A DNA stretch of 64,000 nucleotides from Lachnospiraceae bacterium (lineage in GTDB: Bacteria; Bacillota; Clostridia; Lachnospirales; Lachnospiraceae), in NCBI GenBank assembly GCA_021770785.1, contig JAETQH010000010.1, positions 1 to 64,000 of the forward strand, read 5' to 3'. The notes under the pieces are model-generated. The model made no database searches and had not been told where the DNA came from. It saw only the letters and a list, made by a program, of their open reading frames with translations. A program made the position numbers and the translations under genes. Shown here piece by piece: positions 46,607-55,310 of the stretch. Positions within the stretch are counted from its first letter, which is position 1. Every line of letters begins with the position of its first letter.

Positions 46607-48754
46607 ATGCAGAATACAGAAATCTACATAAACGAATTACTTTCCCAGTTGACGCTGGAAGAAAAAATCGGCATGATTCACGGCGCTGGTCTTTTCCGCA
46701 CCGAAGCCGTGGAGCGTCTGGGTATTCCGCCCCTCACTATGTCTGACGGTCCCATGGGTGTTCGTGCTGAATTTGCAGACAACGAGTGGCGCAGCGTAGG
46801 CACGACGGATGATTTTGTTTCCTACCTTCCTTGCAACAGCGCCATTGCTTCCACCTGGAACCGTGAATTAGCGGGAAAAGCAGGTGAGGTGCTGGGCGAA
46901 GAGGCAAGGGCACGCAGCAAAGACGTGATTTTAGCCCCCGGCATTAACATTAAGAGAAGTCCTCTCTGCGGCAGAAACTTTGAATACATGAGCGAGGATC
47001 CAAGGCTGGTGGAAGAAATGGTAGTCCCCATGGTAAAGGGAATCCAGAAGGGGGATACCGCAGCCTGCGTCAAACATTTTGCGGCGAACTCTCAGGAGAC
47101 GGAGCGCCTCTGGGTGGACACTATCGTAGACGAGCAGACCTTAGAGGAAATATATTTTCCAGGCTTTCAGGCGGCAGTGGAAAAAGGCGGCATTTTCTCT
47201 TTGATGGGAGCTTATAACCTGCTCAACGGCGAGCACTGCTGTACCAGTAAATCTCTGTTAAATAAAAAGCTCCGTGAGGAATGGAAGTTTGACGGCATGG
47301 TTGTTTCTGACTGGGGCGGCGTCCATGATACGGTAAAGGCGGCGGAATCCGGATTAGATATTGAGATGGATGTGACGTATGAATTTGACAAACACAATCT
47401 TGCAAAACCGTTGCTGGAAAAAATCAAGGCAGGGGAATTGTCGGAGGATTTGGTGGATGAAAAAGTCCGCAACATTTTGCGTCTGATGCTTCGTCTTAAG
47501 ATGATTGGAGAGCAAAAAGAAGAGAGAAAACGAGGCTCCTACAACACCAAGGAACATCAGCAGGCAGTCCTTGAGGTGGCAAGGGAATCTGTGATTCTTT
47601 TAAAGAATGAGAAGCAGATTCTTCCGCTGAATGCTGATAAGGTAAAGAAGGTGGCGGTTATCGGCGGCAATGCGGCGGCAATTCATTCCAACGGAGGCGG
47701 CAGTGCGGAAATTAAAGCGTTGTATGAGATTTCCCCGCTGATGGGTATTAAAAAGATTTTGGGCGGCAATGCCAAGGTCTCCTATGCGCCGGGTTATGTG
47801 CTGCCGGAGAAAAAGCAAGGGGACGGAACCAACTGGCAGGCGGAGAGCACCCAGCATGACTGGAGCGGCGAGCGGAAGGAGAAAACCTTAAGTGCTGAGG
47901 AAATAAGAAAGGCAGAAGAGAAAAAGGCTGCCTGCTTAAAGGAAGCGCTTGAGCTGGCAAAAGAAAGCGACACCGTTATTTTCGTAGGCGGTCTGAACCA
48001 CGTGTATGATGTGGAGGGACAGGACAGGGCGGATATGAAGCTGCCTTACGGACAGGATGAGGTGCTTGCCGCATTGTTAAAGGAAGTTCCGGATACGGTT
48101 GTGGTGATGTTTGCAGGCTCTCCGGTGGAAATGCCCTGGCTTTCCGAGGCGGCAACTGTGGTATGGAGCTACTATGCAGGTATGGAGGGCGGAACCGCCC
48201 TTGCCGAGGTACTGTTTGGAAAAGTAAATCCTTCGGGAAAACTGGCGGAAACCTTTATTAAGACGGCGGGACAGTGTCCGGCACACACCATCGGTACCTT
48301 TGGAAAGAAAGATAAGGCGGAATACAAAGAGGGCAGAATGGTGGGGTACCGCTATTACGATACGGAAGAGACAGAGGTTCATTTCTGTTTCGGGCATGGA
48401 CTTTCCTACAGTCATTTTGTATATAAGGACCTGCAGTTACAGAAGGAGGGGGAAGAGGTCGAGATTTCTCTCACCGTAAAGAACGACAGTACGGTGGATG
48501 GAAAAGAGACGGTTCAGATATATGTGGCAGAGAAGGATGCGAAAGAAGGAGAGCCGTCCCACCAGCTGAAGGCGTTTGAAAAAATCTTTGTTAAGGCAGG
48601 GGAAGAAAAGCTGGTTACCTTTGTACTGACAAAACGGGATTTTTCCCATTATGATGTGGAGAAACATGCTTTTGTGGTTTGCGGGGGAACTTATGAGATA
48701 CAGGCGGGGACTTCCTCGAGGGATATTTTCTTAAGGGAGAATATTCGGTATTAA
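46607..48754 (+). CDS. GH3 beta-glucosidase
   Basis: A 715-aa intracellular GH3 enzyme. The (beta/alpha)8 domain carries the nucleophile D235 in MVVSDWGGVHD, with KHFAANSQE as the substrate loop. The alpha/beta sandwich domain and a C-terminal fibronectin-III-like domain (VEISLTVKNDSTVDGKETVQ) follow. There is no signal peptide. GAAAGGAACG precedes the ATG, 39 bp after GH31. After xylose and galactose removal it would cleave the glucan backbone to glucose. Confidence 0.93.
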   Translation: MQNTEIYINELLSQLTLEEKIGMIHGAGLFRTEAVERLGIPPLTMSDGPMGVRAEFADNEWRSVGTTDDFVSYLPCNSAIASTWNRELAGKAGEVLGEEARARSKDVILAPGINIKRSPLCGRNFEYMSEDPRLVEEMVVPMVKGIQKGDTAACVKHFAANSQETERLWVDTIVDEQTLEEIYFPGFQAAVEKGGIFSLMGAYNLLNGEHCCTSKSLLNKKLREEWKFDGMVVSDWGGVHDTVKAAESGLDIEMDVTYEFDKHNLAKPLLEKIKAGELSEDLVDEKVRNILRLMLRLKMIGEQKEERKRGSYNTKEHQQAVLEVARESVILLKNEKQILPLNADKVKKVAVIGGNAAAIHSNGGGSAEIKALYEISPLMGIKKILGGNAKVSYAPGYVLPEKKQGDGTNWQAESTQHDWSGERKEKTLSAEEIRKAEEKKAACLKEALELAKESDTVIFVGGLNHVYDVEGQDRADMKLPYGQDEVLAALLKEVPDTVVVMFAGSPVEMPWLSEAATVVWSYYAGMEGGTALAEVLFGKVNPSGKLAETFIKTAGQCPAHTIGTFGKKDKAEYKEGRMVGYRYYDTEETEVHFCFGHGLSYSHFVYKDLQLQKEGEEVEISLTVKNDSTVDGKETVQIYVAEKDAKEGEPSHQLKAFEKIFVKAGEEKLVTFVLTKRDFSHYDVEKHAFVVCGGTYEIQAGTSSRDIFLRENIRY

Positions 48755-48770
48755 ACAACTGTGCTGGTCT

Positions 48771-48815
48771 GTATGGAAATTTGCAAAGGATGGGGGTATA
48801 ATTCTGATGTTGGGA
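48771..48815 (+). repeat. Promoter-like repeat, copy 1
   Basis: GTATGGAAATTTGC followed by a TATAAT (48797-48802) and TGATGTTG. A similar sequence lies at 51394-51437. The two copies bracket the run of broken genes. Confidence 0.55.
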
Positions 48816-48855
48816 ATAAACAAGAGATTCTAATTTGCAAAGAGGAGACAGTTCC

Positions 48856-48996
48856 ATGAGAAAAGTTGTTTTATTTATTGCAATGAGCCTTGACGGGTAT
48901 ATTGCGGATGAGCATGGCAATGTAGACTGGCTTAATGGACAGGACATGAGTGTGGAAAATATGGATACTTGCCCTGCTGTTGCTGATGCCCTATGA
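48856..48996 (+). pseudogene. 5' fragment of a DHFR-like (RibD C-terminal domain) gene
   Basis: GAGGAG precedes ATG 48856. The first ~31 codons (RKVVLFIAMSLDGYIADEHG, then NVDWLNGQD) match the start of small dihydrofolate-reductase-like proteins (~180 aa). The frame then runs into unrelated sequence and stops at 46 codons. A deletion joined it to the DUF4405 gene around 48950. Confidence 0.7.
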
Positions 48997-49603
48997 GTTG
49001 ATTGGACAGGTGGCTCATGAGTGGATTGGGATTGGAATTTTCATTCTTTTTATTGTTCACCATATCTTAAATGGAAAATGGAGCCGGAATGCGCTGAAAG
49101 GGAAATACACGCCGCTGCGAATTTGGCAGACTATATTGGTAATTTTCGCGCTGGTCTCCATGATTGGTTCCATGGTTAGCGGTGTCATCCTTTCCCGCCA
49201 TGCCCTTTCTTTTCTACCGATCAGTGGTGGACGTTCTTTTGGAAGAAGTCTGCATATGCTTGCTTCCTACTGGGGCTTTGTATGGATGTCCCTGCATCTG
49301 GGGCTTCATTGGAGCATGATGATGGGAATGGCGAAGAAAGCATTCCCGAAGGTATCTGCTGCCCGCACATGGGTGTTGCGAATTGTAGCCATAGTGATTG
49401 CGGTTTACGGTGTTTATGCCTTTGAAAAACGGGATATTGCAGGCTATATGTTTTTAAGAATCCAGTTTGTATTCTTTGATTTCGAAGAACCGCTGATCTT
49501 CTTCCTGTTGGATTATGTGGCGGCTATGGGGCTGTTCGTGTTCATCGGCCATTACTTTGCAGAGCTTTTGAAGTGCTGCAGCCGAGAGAGGAAAAGAGCA
49601 TGA
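48950..49603 (+). pseudogene. DUF4405 membrane protein lacking its N-terminus
   Basis: The 217-codon frame holds a membrane protein with several histidines on hydrophobic helices (ELIGQVAHEWIGIGIFILFI, FIVHHILNGKWSRN, HLGLHWSMMMG). This pattern is of cytochrome-b561/DUF4405-like haem proteins. Translation would start at GTG 48950 inside the DHFR-like remnant without a proper ribosome site, and the expected N-terminal cytosolic piece and part of helix one are missing. The rest looks intact. It is followed immediately by apbE sequence, and this pair often co-occurs in flavin-based electron transfer loci. Confidence 0.6.
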
Positions 49604-50303
49604 AGTGGAAATCCAACCGATTGGTACTGATTTTATCGGGTATTATTGTAACGATTTTCATTGCAGCCAGCCTGGTTATCATTTTCTTTTTCCCAGAACT
49701 GCTCCCATCTAGGACAGCGCTCAAAACGAAACGACAACGGAAATTTTTGCCATGGACACTTACATAACGATGACTGCTTATGGCCGGAACGCAGAAATAG
49801 CACTATGGAATGCGGAGGACAAGCTGATAGAATTGGAACAGCTATGGTCAGTGACAGACCCGGACAGTGATATTTATGCTGTCAACCACAGGGACGGACA
49901 GCCTGTAAATGTAAGCGAGGAAACAGCAGAGCTTCTGAAGAATGTAGGCTATGAACGAATCCGACTGGAGGATCCGACTGTTCAGTTGGACAAAGACATG
50001 ATGCTGGATCTGGGTTCTGTGGGGAAAGGCTATGCCGGCGATCTTACCGCACAGGTGTTAAAGGACAATGGAATTACTTCTGCCCTGTTGGATCTTGGCG
50101 GCAACATTCAGGCAGTTGGAATCAAATCGGATGGCAGTCCATGGCGGCTCGGTCTGCGAGACCCTTTCTCCGATGGCACATTGGGAGTTCTGGTAATCAG
50201 CGATCAGGCGGTTGTGCCCTCCGGCAATTACGAGCGGTACTTTATCGGTGAGGATGGCAAGCAATACGGACATATCATTGTACATGTGATTCAAGATGAG
50301 TAA
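49600..50303 (+). pseudogene. apbE: Broken ApbE-type FMN transferase gene
   Basis: ATG 49600 begins a lipoprotein-like or anchored N-terminus (RLVLILSGIIVTIFIAASLV) that stops at 49767. The coding sequence resumes in a second frame (MDTYITMTAYG at 49752), then jumps from EETAELL directly to YERIRLEDPTVQ, losing the family middle part. After SGNYERYFIGEDGKQYGHI the family DPxTG motif is absent and the frame ends. So there are at least a frameshift, an internal deletion and loss of the 3' end. It could not make active flavin transferase. Confidence 0.75.
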
Positions 50304-50398
50304 ATATAGAATTTTGGCTGCAATTTGCGTTGTGATTTCAGATACTTGCAGCATAGCTGCGTCTTCCTTAAAATTCCAATTTAAAGGAGGCATATACT

Positions 50399-50794
50399 AT
50401 GCTCGATTATATTTCAGTGAGAGATGCTGCTCAAAAATGGGGTTTATCAGAACGACGTATTCAAAAACTGGAGATGGGCAAAGTTCGGAGTATTGGAATC
50501 AGCAACTTTGAGGATTATAACTTCGACAAGCTGATTGCAAATGCGAAGATTTTACCGGTCATTCATCAGACCGAGTGCCATCCGTACCGTCCTCAAAACT
50601 GCCGGACGAGGAGGTTGAAAATGGGAAAGACATGGTTAATTACTGGATGCTCAGAGGGTGGTATAGGCGCTGCAATCGCGCGTTGTGCCCTTGAAGCAGG
50701 AAATAATGTGGTCGTGACTGTCAGAAACACAGCGAAGGTTGCAAATATTATCAAGGATTTTCCGGACACAGCGTTTCCGATTTCTCATCCATAG
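50399..50794 (+). pseudogene. In-frame chimera: HTH start, aldo/keto reductase piece, SDR start
   Basis: One 131-codon frame contains three unrelated pieces. Codons 1-24 (LDYISVRDAAQKWGLSERRI) are the start of an excisionase-like helix-turn-helix protein behind AAAGGAGG. Codons ~26-66 (GKVRSIGISNFEDYNFDKL, then VIHQTECHPYRPQ) are the middle of an aldo/keto reductase. From ATG 50621, behind GAGGAGG (50608-50614), GKTWLITGCSEGGIGAAIA is the start of a short-chain dehydrogenase. The pieces were joined by deletions that kept the frame. Confidence 0.75.
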
Positions 50795-51321
50795 CGGCAT
50801 TGAACGCCAGCTCGGCATCGGCATTTTACGCTTCATCGAAAGCAGCAGTAGAGTTGGTTTCCGATGGACTTCGGAAAGAGGTCGCGCCGCTTGGAATACA
50901 GGTAATGGTTGTAGAACCGGGTGCTTTCCGAACAAACTTTTTTAGTTCTTCGCTGAAAAGTACGCAGATGAAGATCGTAGATTATAAGGATACCGCATGG
51001 AAAAGATACCCGGAGAACGCTGCGGATCAGCACCTCACCGCCGTTGGTTATAATAATATCAGCGTAATGAACCATCTGTCTATCGACTGTGGCTGCAATG
51101 GAAATCCGGCGGAACCGGACATGCATGACAGGGGGATTCTGGCTTCCACAGACCAGGTAACATTGGATCAGGCGTGTGTGGATTTGGTCTACGCCTCCTA
51201 GGATGATACGGCTTCCCTGATTCAAAGGATGGAATCCCGCAACGCCATTCATGTTCTGGAACATGGGGAGGAGATCGGTCTTGGCAGCAGAAGTTATCAG
51301 TTGGTGAGTATTGATGATTAA
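50770..51321 (+). pseudogene. SDR middle part joined to the 3' end of a DUF362 gene
   Basis: In a new frame, FSSIAALNASSASAFYASSK is the catalytic Ser...Tyr-x-x-x-Lys region of the short-chain dehydrogenase begun at 50621; the part between is deleted. After about 51005 the frame changes to NHLSIDCGCNGNPAEPDMHD and ASTDQVTLDQACVDLVY, which match the end of DUF362 ferredoxin-like proteins. A TAG at 51199-51201 interrupts it, and homology continues to 51321 (IEEIGLGSRSYQLVSID-like end). Confidence 0.7.
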
Positions 51322-51393
51322 GATTTTGCACAGGGAGCTTGTGTATCCCTGGTACTATGTTGTGTTTCTGTGTGTGGAAATAGAGTGTACTGT

Positions 51394-51437
51394 GTATGGA
51401 AATTTGCTAATAATTGAGGTATAATTTTGATGTTGAG
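51394..51437 (+). repeat. Promoter-like repeat, copy 2
   Basis: GTATGGAAATTTGC at 51394, TATAAT at 51420-51425 and TGATGTTG, similar to the copy at 48771. It may drive the Hpt gene 100 bp downstream. Confidence 0.55.
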
Positions 51438-51522
51438 AGAGAACGGCAAATACCTTCTATATTAATTAGAATTTTTTGGAGAGGACGGAGGGCATGGGGA
51501 TATTTATACGAGGAGGGTGGCT

Positions 51523-51873
51523 ATGGAGAGGTTGTTGAATGAATTGAAGGTGTGGGGATGTGATGTGGAGGGAGCTATGGAGAGGTTTTTGGAGGACGAA
51601 GAGTTGTATTATAGCTGTCTTGAAATGCTGGTGGAGGATGAAGAGCTGAAAAGGTTGGGGGAGGAGTTAGAAGAGGGGGAGACCGAGGAGGCGTTTGACT
51701 GCGCTCATACGTTGAAGGGTGTGATTGGAAATATGGGGTTGACGCCTATGTTTGAGATTATTGTGCGGATTGTGGAGCCTTTGCGGACAGGGCGGATAGA
51801 AAACTTAGAGCCGGTGTATGAGGAATTGGTGGAGGCGAAGGATTATTTGAAGGGGCTGCTGGACAGGGAATAA
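51523..51873 (+). CDS. Orphan Hpt (histidine phosphotransfer) protein
   Basis: A 116-aa helical protein consisting of one Hpt domain. The phospho-histidine is in CAHTLKGVIGNMGL, matching the HxLKG motif. AGGAGG (51511-51516) is 6 nt before ATG 51523. It would carry phosphate between a hybrid kinase and a regulator, but neither lies nearby. The codon use is rich in G (ttg, gag, gtg) compared with its neighbours. Confidence 0.85.
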   Translation: MERLLNELKVWGCDVEGAMERFLEDEELYYSCLEMLVEDEELKRLGEELEEGETEEAFDCAHTLKGVIGNMGLTPMFEIIVRIVEPLRTGRIENLEPVYEELVEAKDYLKGLLDRE

Positions 51874-51911
51874 CGTGGAATGGCGGGAGTAGCGCAGAAA
51901 GGCGGGAAAAG

Positions 51912-52658
51912 ATGGAAATTTATATTGCGGGGGTGGAGGGACTTAAGGAGGAGAAGGCTTTTTGTGCCATGCAGGAGAAAATAACGGAGGAAAGACGTAG
52001 GAGTATGGAAAAATACCGCAGGCAGGAGGATAAAATCCGGGGCCTTGGGGCGGGGCTGCTGTTGGAATACGGACTGAACCGTCTGGGACAGTCCCTTTTG
52101 CCGCAAAACGGATATGAGCAAGTCTTTCTGGAAAACGGGGAAAATGGCAAACCTTATTTGAGGGACAGGGGGGATATCTGTTTTAATCTGTCCCATTCCG
52201 GGGAATATGTGGCGGCGGTGTTTGATTCGTCTGCGGTAGGAATTGATATTGAGGAGATAAGGCAGGATGGGGAGAAGGTTGCAAGACGTTTTTTTCGGGA
52301 GGAAGAGCAGCGGTATTTAGCGGAAGGGCGTTGGGAAAACTGTAGAGAGCAGAAATTTACGGAACTTTGGACGAGAAAAGAAAGCTATATGAAAGCGCTA
52401 GGAGGCGGTATGAAAATTCCGATGCATTCTTTTTCCGTGTTGGAGGACAGGGTGATAAGTGATTTGGGGGAGAAGAGGCAGAGAGAAGCAGGCCGGGAAA
52501 ATGGCAATGAGGAGGAAAAGACCGGAGCAAGCGGGGAATTTTTTTTGCGAACGTATCTTATGCCGGAAGGATACTGTCTGTCGGTCTGCGGGAAAATGCC
52601 GATACAGGCGGAGCCTGAGAAAATTTCATTTTCCTCTGTCCGGGGGGAATACCGATAG
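51912..52658 (+). CDS. 4'-phosphopantetheinyl transferase (Sfp type)
   Basis: Transfers phosphopantetheine from CoA to carrier proteins, 248 aa. The Sfp-type motifs are visible: ICFNLSHSGEYVAAVF, VGIDIEEIR with the magnesium-binding residues, and FTELWTRKESYMKALGGG. A charged, low-complexity insert (REAGRENGNEEEKTGASGE) interrupts the C-terminal third. No polyketide or non-ribosomal synthetase is in the window, so the target may be fatty-acid ACP or a remote cluster. Confidence 0.88.
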   Translation: MEIYIAGVEGLKEEKAFCAMQEKITEERRRSMEKYRRQEDKIRGLGAGLLLEYGLNRLGQSLLPQNGYEQVFLENGENGKPYLRDRGDICFNLSHSGEYVAAVFDSSAVGIDIEEIRQDGEKVARRFFREEEQRYLAEGRWENCREQKFTELWTRKESYMKALGGGMKIPMHSFSVLEDRVISDLGEKRQREAGRENGNEEEKTGASGEFFLRTYLMPEGYCLSVCGKMPIQAEPEKISFSSVRGEYR

Positions 52659-52666
52659 AGGTGAGA

Positions 52667-52831
52667 CTAGTATAGTGACACATTTACATTTTGCTAAATG
52701 ACTTGCTTGAATTTCCATCTGTGGCGTTGTCGTCAATCGACGTAGCCACCGCTACGCCTCATTCCTCCGCCTTGCAGACTGAAAATTCATGCTGCGTCAT
52801 TTGGCTGAAAGCAAATGTGTCACTACACTAG
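52667..52831. mobile_element. MITE-like element with 36-bp terminal inverted repeats
   Basis: A 165-bp non-coding element. Its ends CTAGTATAGTGACACATTT (52667) and the complementary AAATGTGTCACTACACTAG (ending 52831) form imperfect 36-bp inverted repeats (52667-52702 with 52796-52831). The centre also has self-complementary pieces (GTCGTCAATCGACG region). It contains no gene and lies between the transferase stop and the greA promoter. Size and ends fit a non-autonomous transposable element. Confidence 0.7.
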
Positions 52832-52847
52832 TTTCGGTTTTATTCGT

Positions 52848-52876
52848 TTGACGAGACAGGGGAAAAACAGTATAAT
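52848..52876 (+). promoter_or_regulatory. Consensus promoter of greA
   Basis: TTGACG (52848-52853), exactly 17 bp, TATAAT (52871-52876), 27 bp before the start codon. It lies only 17 bp after the inverted-repeat element. Confidence 0.85.
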
Positions 52877-52902
52877 AAATATCTGTGAAGGAGGGAAAAT
52901 TC

Positions 52903-53406
52903 ATGTATGACGAATTGACCGAGCAGGATATCAAAAAGATGGAAGAAGAGATTGAGTACCGTAAATTAGTGGTGCGCAAGCAGGCGCTTGAAGCGGTAAA
53001 AGAGGCGAGAGCCCATGGAGATTTGAGTGAAAATTTTGAATATCATGCGGCAAAGAAGGATAAAAACCAGAATGAAAGCCGCATCCGGTACTTAGAGCGA
53101 ATGATAAAGACAGCAAAGATTATTTCGACAGAATCCCCGGAGGATGAGGTGGGAATGAACAATACCGTTACCGTGTATTTTGAAGAGGATGACGAGGAAG
53201 AGGTTTATAAATTAGTCACTACGGTTCGGGGAAATTCGTTAAAGAATTTAATCAGCAATGAGTCTCCCTTAGGAAAGGCGCTTTTAGGCCATAAGGTGGG
53301 GGATCGGGTAGAAGTGGCAGTAAATGAGAATTATTCCTATTATGTAGTGATCCGTAAAATTGAAAATACGGTGGATGACGGGACGGATAAGCTGCGAAGC
53401 TTTTAA
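52903..53406 (+). CDS. greA: Transcription elongation factor GreA
   Basis: Rescues backtracked RNA polymerase by stimulating transcript cleavage, 167 aa. The N-terminal coiled coil has the acidic tip (ARAHGDLSENFEYHAAK) that enters the secondary channel. The C-terminal FKBP-like domain has SPLGKALLGHKVGD. AAGGAGG (52888-52894) is 8 nt before ATG 52903. Monocistronic by appearance. Confidence 0.93.
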   Translation: MYDELTEQDIKKMEEEIEYRKLVVRKQALEAVKEARAHGDLSENFEYHAAKKDKNQNESRIRYLERMIKTAKIISTESPEDEVGMNNTVTVYFEEDDEEEVYKLVTTVRGNSLKNLISNESPLGKALLGHKVGDRVEVAVNENYSYYVVIRKIENTVDDGTDKLRSF

Positions 53407-53552
53407 GGAACCGGCAGATTTGTCAATAGGAATGATGAAATTTTCTGATGAAAATATAGAAAAATGTTAGAAATCCACTGAAAAGTGGAGGTGAAGAAAA
53501 ACCGGAGAGCTTTGAGTTTCCGAGAGTATTTTAGTCATAAAGAGAGGTACAT

Positions 53553-54425
53553 ATGAGATTAACGGAATTATTAAAATCCGATGAGGTAACCATTTCCTGC
53601 GAGCTGTTTCCGCCGAAGCAGGGAGCACAGTTAGAAAATTATAAAAAAATCGTAAAGGATATGGCAGCGGTAAAGCCTGCCTACATGAGCGTCACATACG
53701 GAGCAACAGGCGGAACCTCTGATTATACGGTGGAGCTTGCCGATGAGGTTTGCAATGTCAACCACATTCCGGCTCTGGCACATCTGACCTGTGCGTCCTC
53801 CACCAGGGAAAAGGTGGCATCTGTGATTGAGGAATTAAAGGAACATAAAATTGAAAATATTTTAGCGCTGCGGGGGGATATTCCGCAGGACGCAGATTTT
53901 CCGCTGCCAAACCAGTATAAACATGCCAGTGAACTGATTGCAGATATCAAAGCACAGGGGGATTTCTGCATTGGCGGTGCCTGCTACCCGGAGGGACATC
54001 CGGAGGCGGACACCATCTATGAGGATTTGGATCACCTGAAAGAAAAGGTGGAGGCGGGGTGTGAATTTCTGACCACACAGATGTTTTTTGACAATAATAT
54101 TCTTTATAATTTTATGTACAAGGCCCTGAAACGGGGAATTGATGTTCCGGTGGTGGCGGGGATTATGCCTGTGACCAATGCCAGCCAGATAAAACGGATT
54201 GTTTCCTTGTCCGGAAATATGGTTCCACCAAGGTTTTTAGCTATTGTAGACCGCTTTAGGGAAAATCCCGAGGCCATGAAACAGGCGGGGATTGCCTATG
54301 CCACGGAGCAGATTATTGATTTGATTGCCAACGGGGTCAACCATGTACATATTTATACCATGAATAAACCGGATATTGCGGGAGCCATTTTAGAGAATCT
54401 TTCTGAGATATATGTGAGAAAATAA
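53553..54425 (+). CDS. metF: Methylenetetrahydrofolate reductase
   Basis: Reduces 5,10-methylene-THF to 5-methyl-THF, 290 aa, TIM barrel. Visible are SCELFPPKQGAQ with the catalytic Glu, YMSVTYGATGGTSDYTVEL, HLTCASSTREK, NILALRGDIPQD and TTQMFFDN. The 146-bp leader before it shows no recognised riboswitch. It could feed methionine synthesis or one-carbon metabolism. A conserved unknown gene follows by 39 bp and may be in the same transcript. Confidence 0.95.
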   Translation: MRLTELLKSDEVTISCELFPPKQGAQLENYKKIVKDMAAVKPAYMSVTYGATGGTSDYTVELADEVCNVNHIPALAHLTCASSTREKVASVIEELKEHKIENILALRGDIPQDADFPLPNQYKHASELIADIKAQGDFCIGGACYPEGHPEADTIYEDLDHLKEKVEAGCEFLTTQMFFDNNILYNFMYKALKRGIDVPVVAGIMPVTNASQIKRIVSLSGNMVPPRFLAIVDRFRENPEAMKQAGIAYATEQIIDLIANGVNHVHIYTMNKPDIAGAILENLSEIYVRK

Positions 54426-54464
54426 AGGCATTGGCAGATTCAAGAGAAAGGTACAGTAAGGATT

Positions 54465-54917
54465 ATGAAAAAACAGGAAGAATTGTTCCGTGAAATTACG
54501 GAGCTGATGAAAGAAACCAGGGAGAGGGGGCTTCGCTGGAGTGTGGAGGTGCAGACTACCGAGGGAAACGAGCCGAAGGAGAAACCAGTGGAGGTGGAGG
54601 ACGGCGTTACATGGACTGTGGACGAATGTTATGTCTCCTATTACTGCAAATACAAGGGGAAAGATTTCTGCATGATTACCTATGAAATGATAAAGACGGC
54701 AGGGGAGAGGGTAGTTACCAGCAACATGGTATTCTTGCCGCCTCTTGGGATACGTTTTTTTGATTTGCGTACGCTGCTGCCTTACAGTATTGAGGTATCT
54801 AATGTGCTGTTGGAGCAGATACATCAGCTCTGGGTTCTGCTGTTTGATATGTATAAGGTGGATAGGGGAAGCATTTACTTAAATGTCAGGCCTGGGGTGT
54901 TAAAAATTGAAGATTAA
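54465..54917 (+). CDS. Conserved hypothetical protein after metF
   Basis: A 150-aa soluble protein with no family I recognise. It starts with a charged helix (KKQEELFREITELMKETRER), then an acidic loop and a beta-rich middle (TWTVDECYVSYYCKYKGKDF) with two cysteines, and an aromatic helical end. AAAGGTACAG lies before the ATG. Its only context clue is metF upstream. No signal peptide or membrane segment is seen. Confidence 0.65.
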   Translation: MKKQEELFREITELMKETRERGLRWSVEVQTTEGNEPKEKPVEVEDGVTWTVDECYVSYYCKYKGKDFCMITYEMIKTAGERVVTSNMVFLPPLGIRFFDLRTLLPYSIEVSNVLLEQIHQLWVLLFDMYKVDRGSIYLNVRPGVLKIED

Positions 54918-54923
54918 GAAAAG

Positions 54924-54964
54924 CAGGGCGTCTGTTGGCTATGGTATAGCCGATAGACGCCCTG
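54924..54964 (+). terminator. Long hairpin after the metF-linked gene
   Basis: A 19-bp stem with two G-U pairs (54924-54942 with 54946-54964) and a 3-nt loop. It is followed by TCGGCAG rather than a T-run. Likely a terminator or mRNA 3' stabiliser. Confidence 0.6.
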
Positions 54965-55310
54965 TCGGCAGTTTAAGACCGGTAGCCTTCCATATAGTCG
55001 AATGGTAATTTTTTCCGGTCGTGTTGTTGATCTGTGGAACTACAAGCAGTATAATTAATATTGTAAGTAGTTCCTTTTTTTGAACATAAAATGCGTTATA
55101 TATGACATATTTCTCAGACGGAATTTTGCTGTAAATAAGATGCTTTCTTTACTGCAGGCGTAAAAGGGATACGAAATGTGGGGCAGAAACTCCGTCAATT
55201 CGTATCTCTTTTTATTTTCGGGAATGCGGCATGGAAGGAGGAGAGACCGTATTCGATGAAAGCTGACGGTGCAGCTATGCAACCTGAAATCCTGCTGCAG
55301 TAAAGTGGTT
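54965..55310 (+). other. Non-coding gap upstream of the recombinase
   Basis: About 350 bp without a convincing gene. It holds one terminator (55163-55211) and GC-rich self-complementary bits. I searched by eye for direct repeats that could be attachment sites for the recombinase and saw none that is convincing. Confidence 0.5.
55163..55220 (+). terminator. Terminator upstream of the recombinase
   Basis: AAAGGGATACGAA (55163-55175) pairs with TTCGTATCTCTTT (55199-55211), one G-U, then TTTTATTTT. Confidence 0.8.

Noticed and set aside
53407-53552. SAM or other riboswitch before metF
   Set aside because: No consensus blocks or terminator with T-run were seen in the 146-bp leader.
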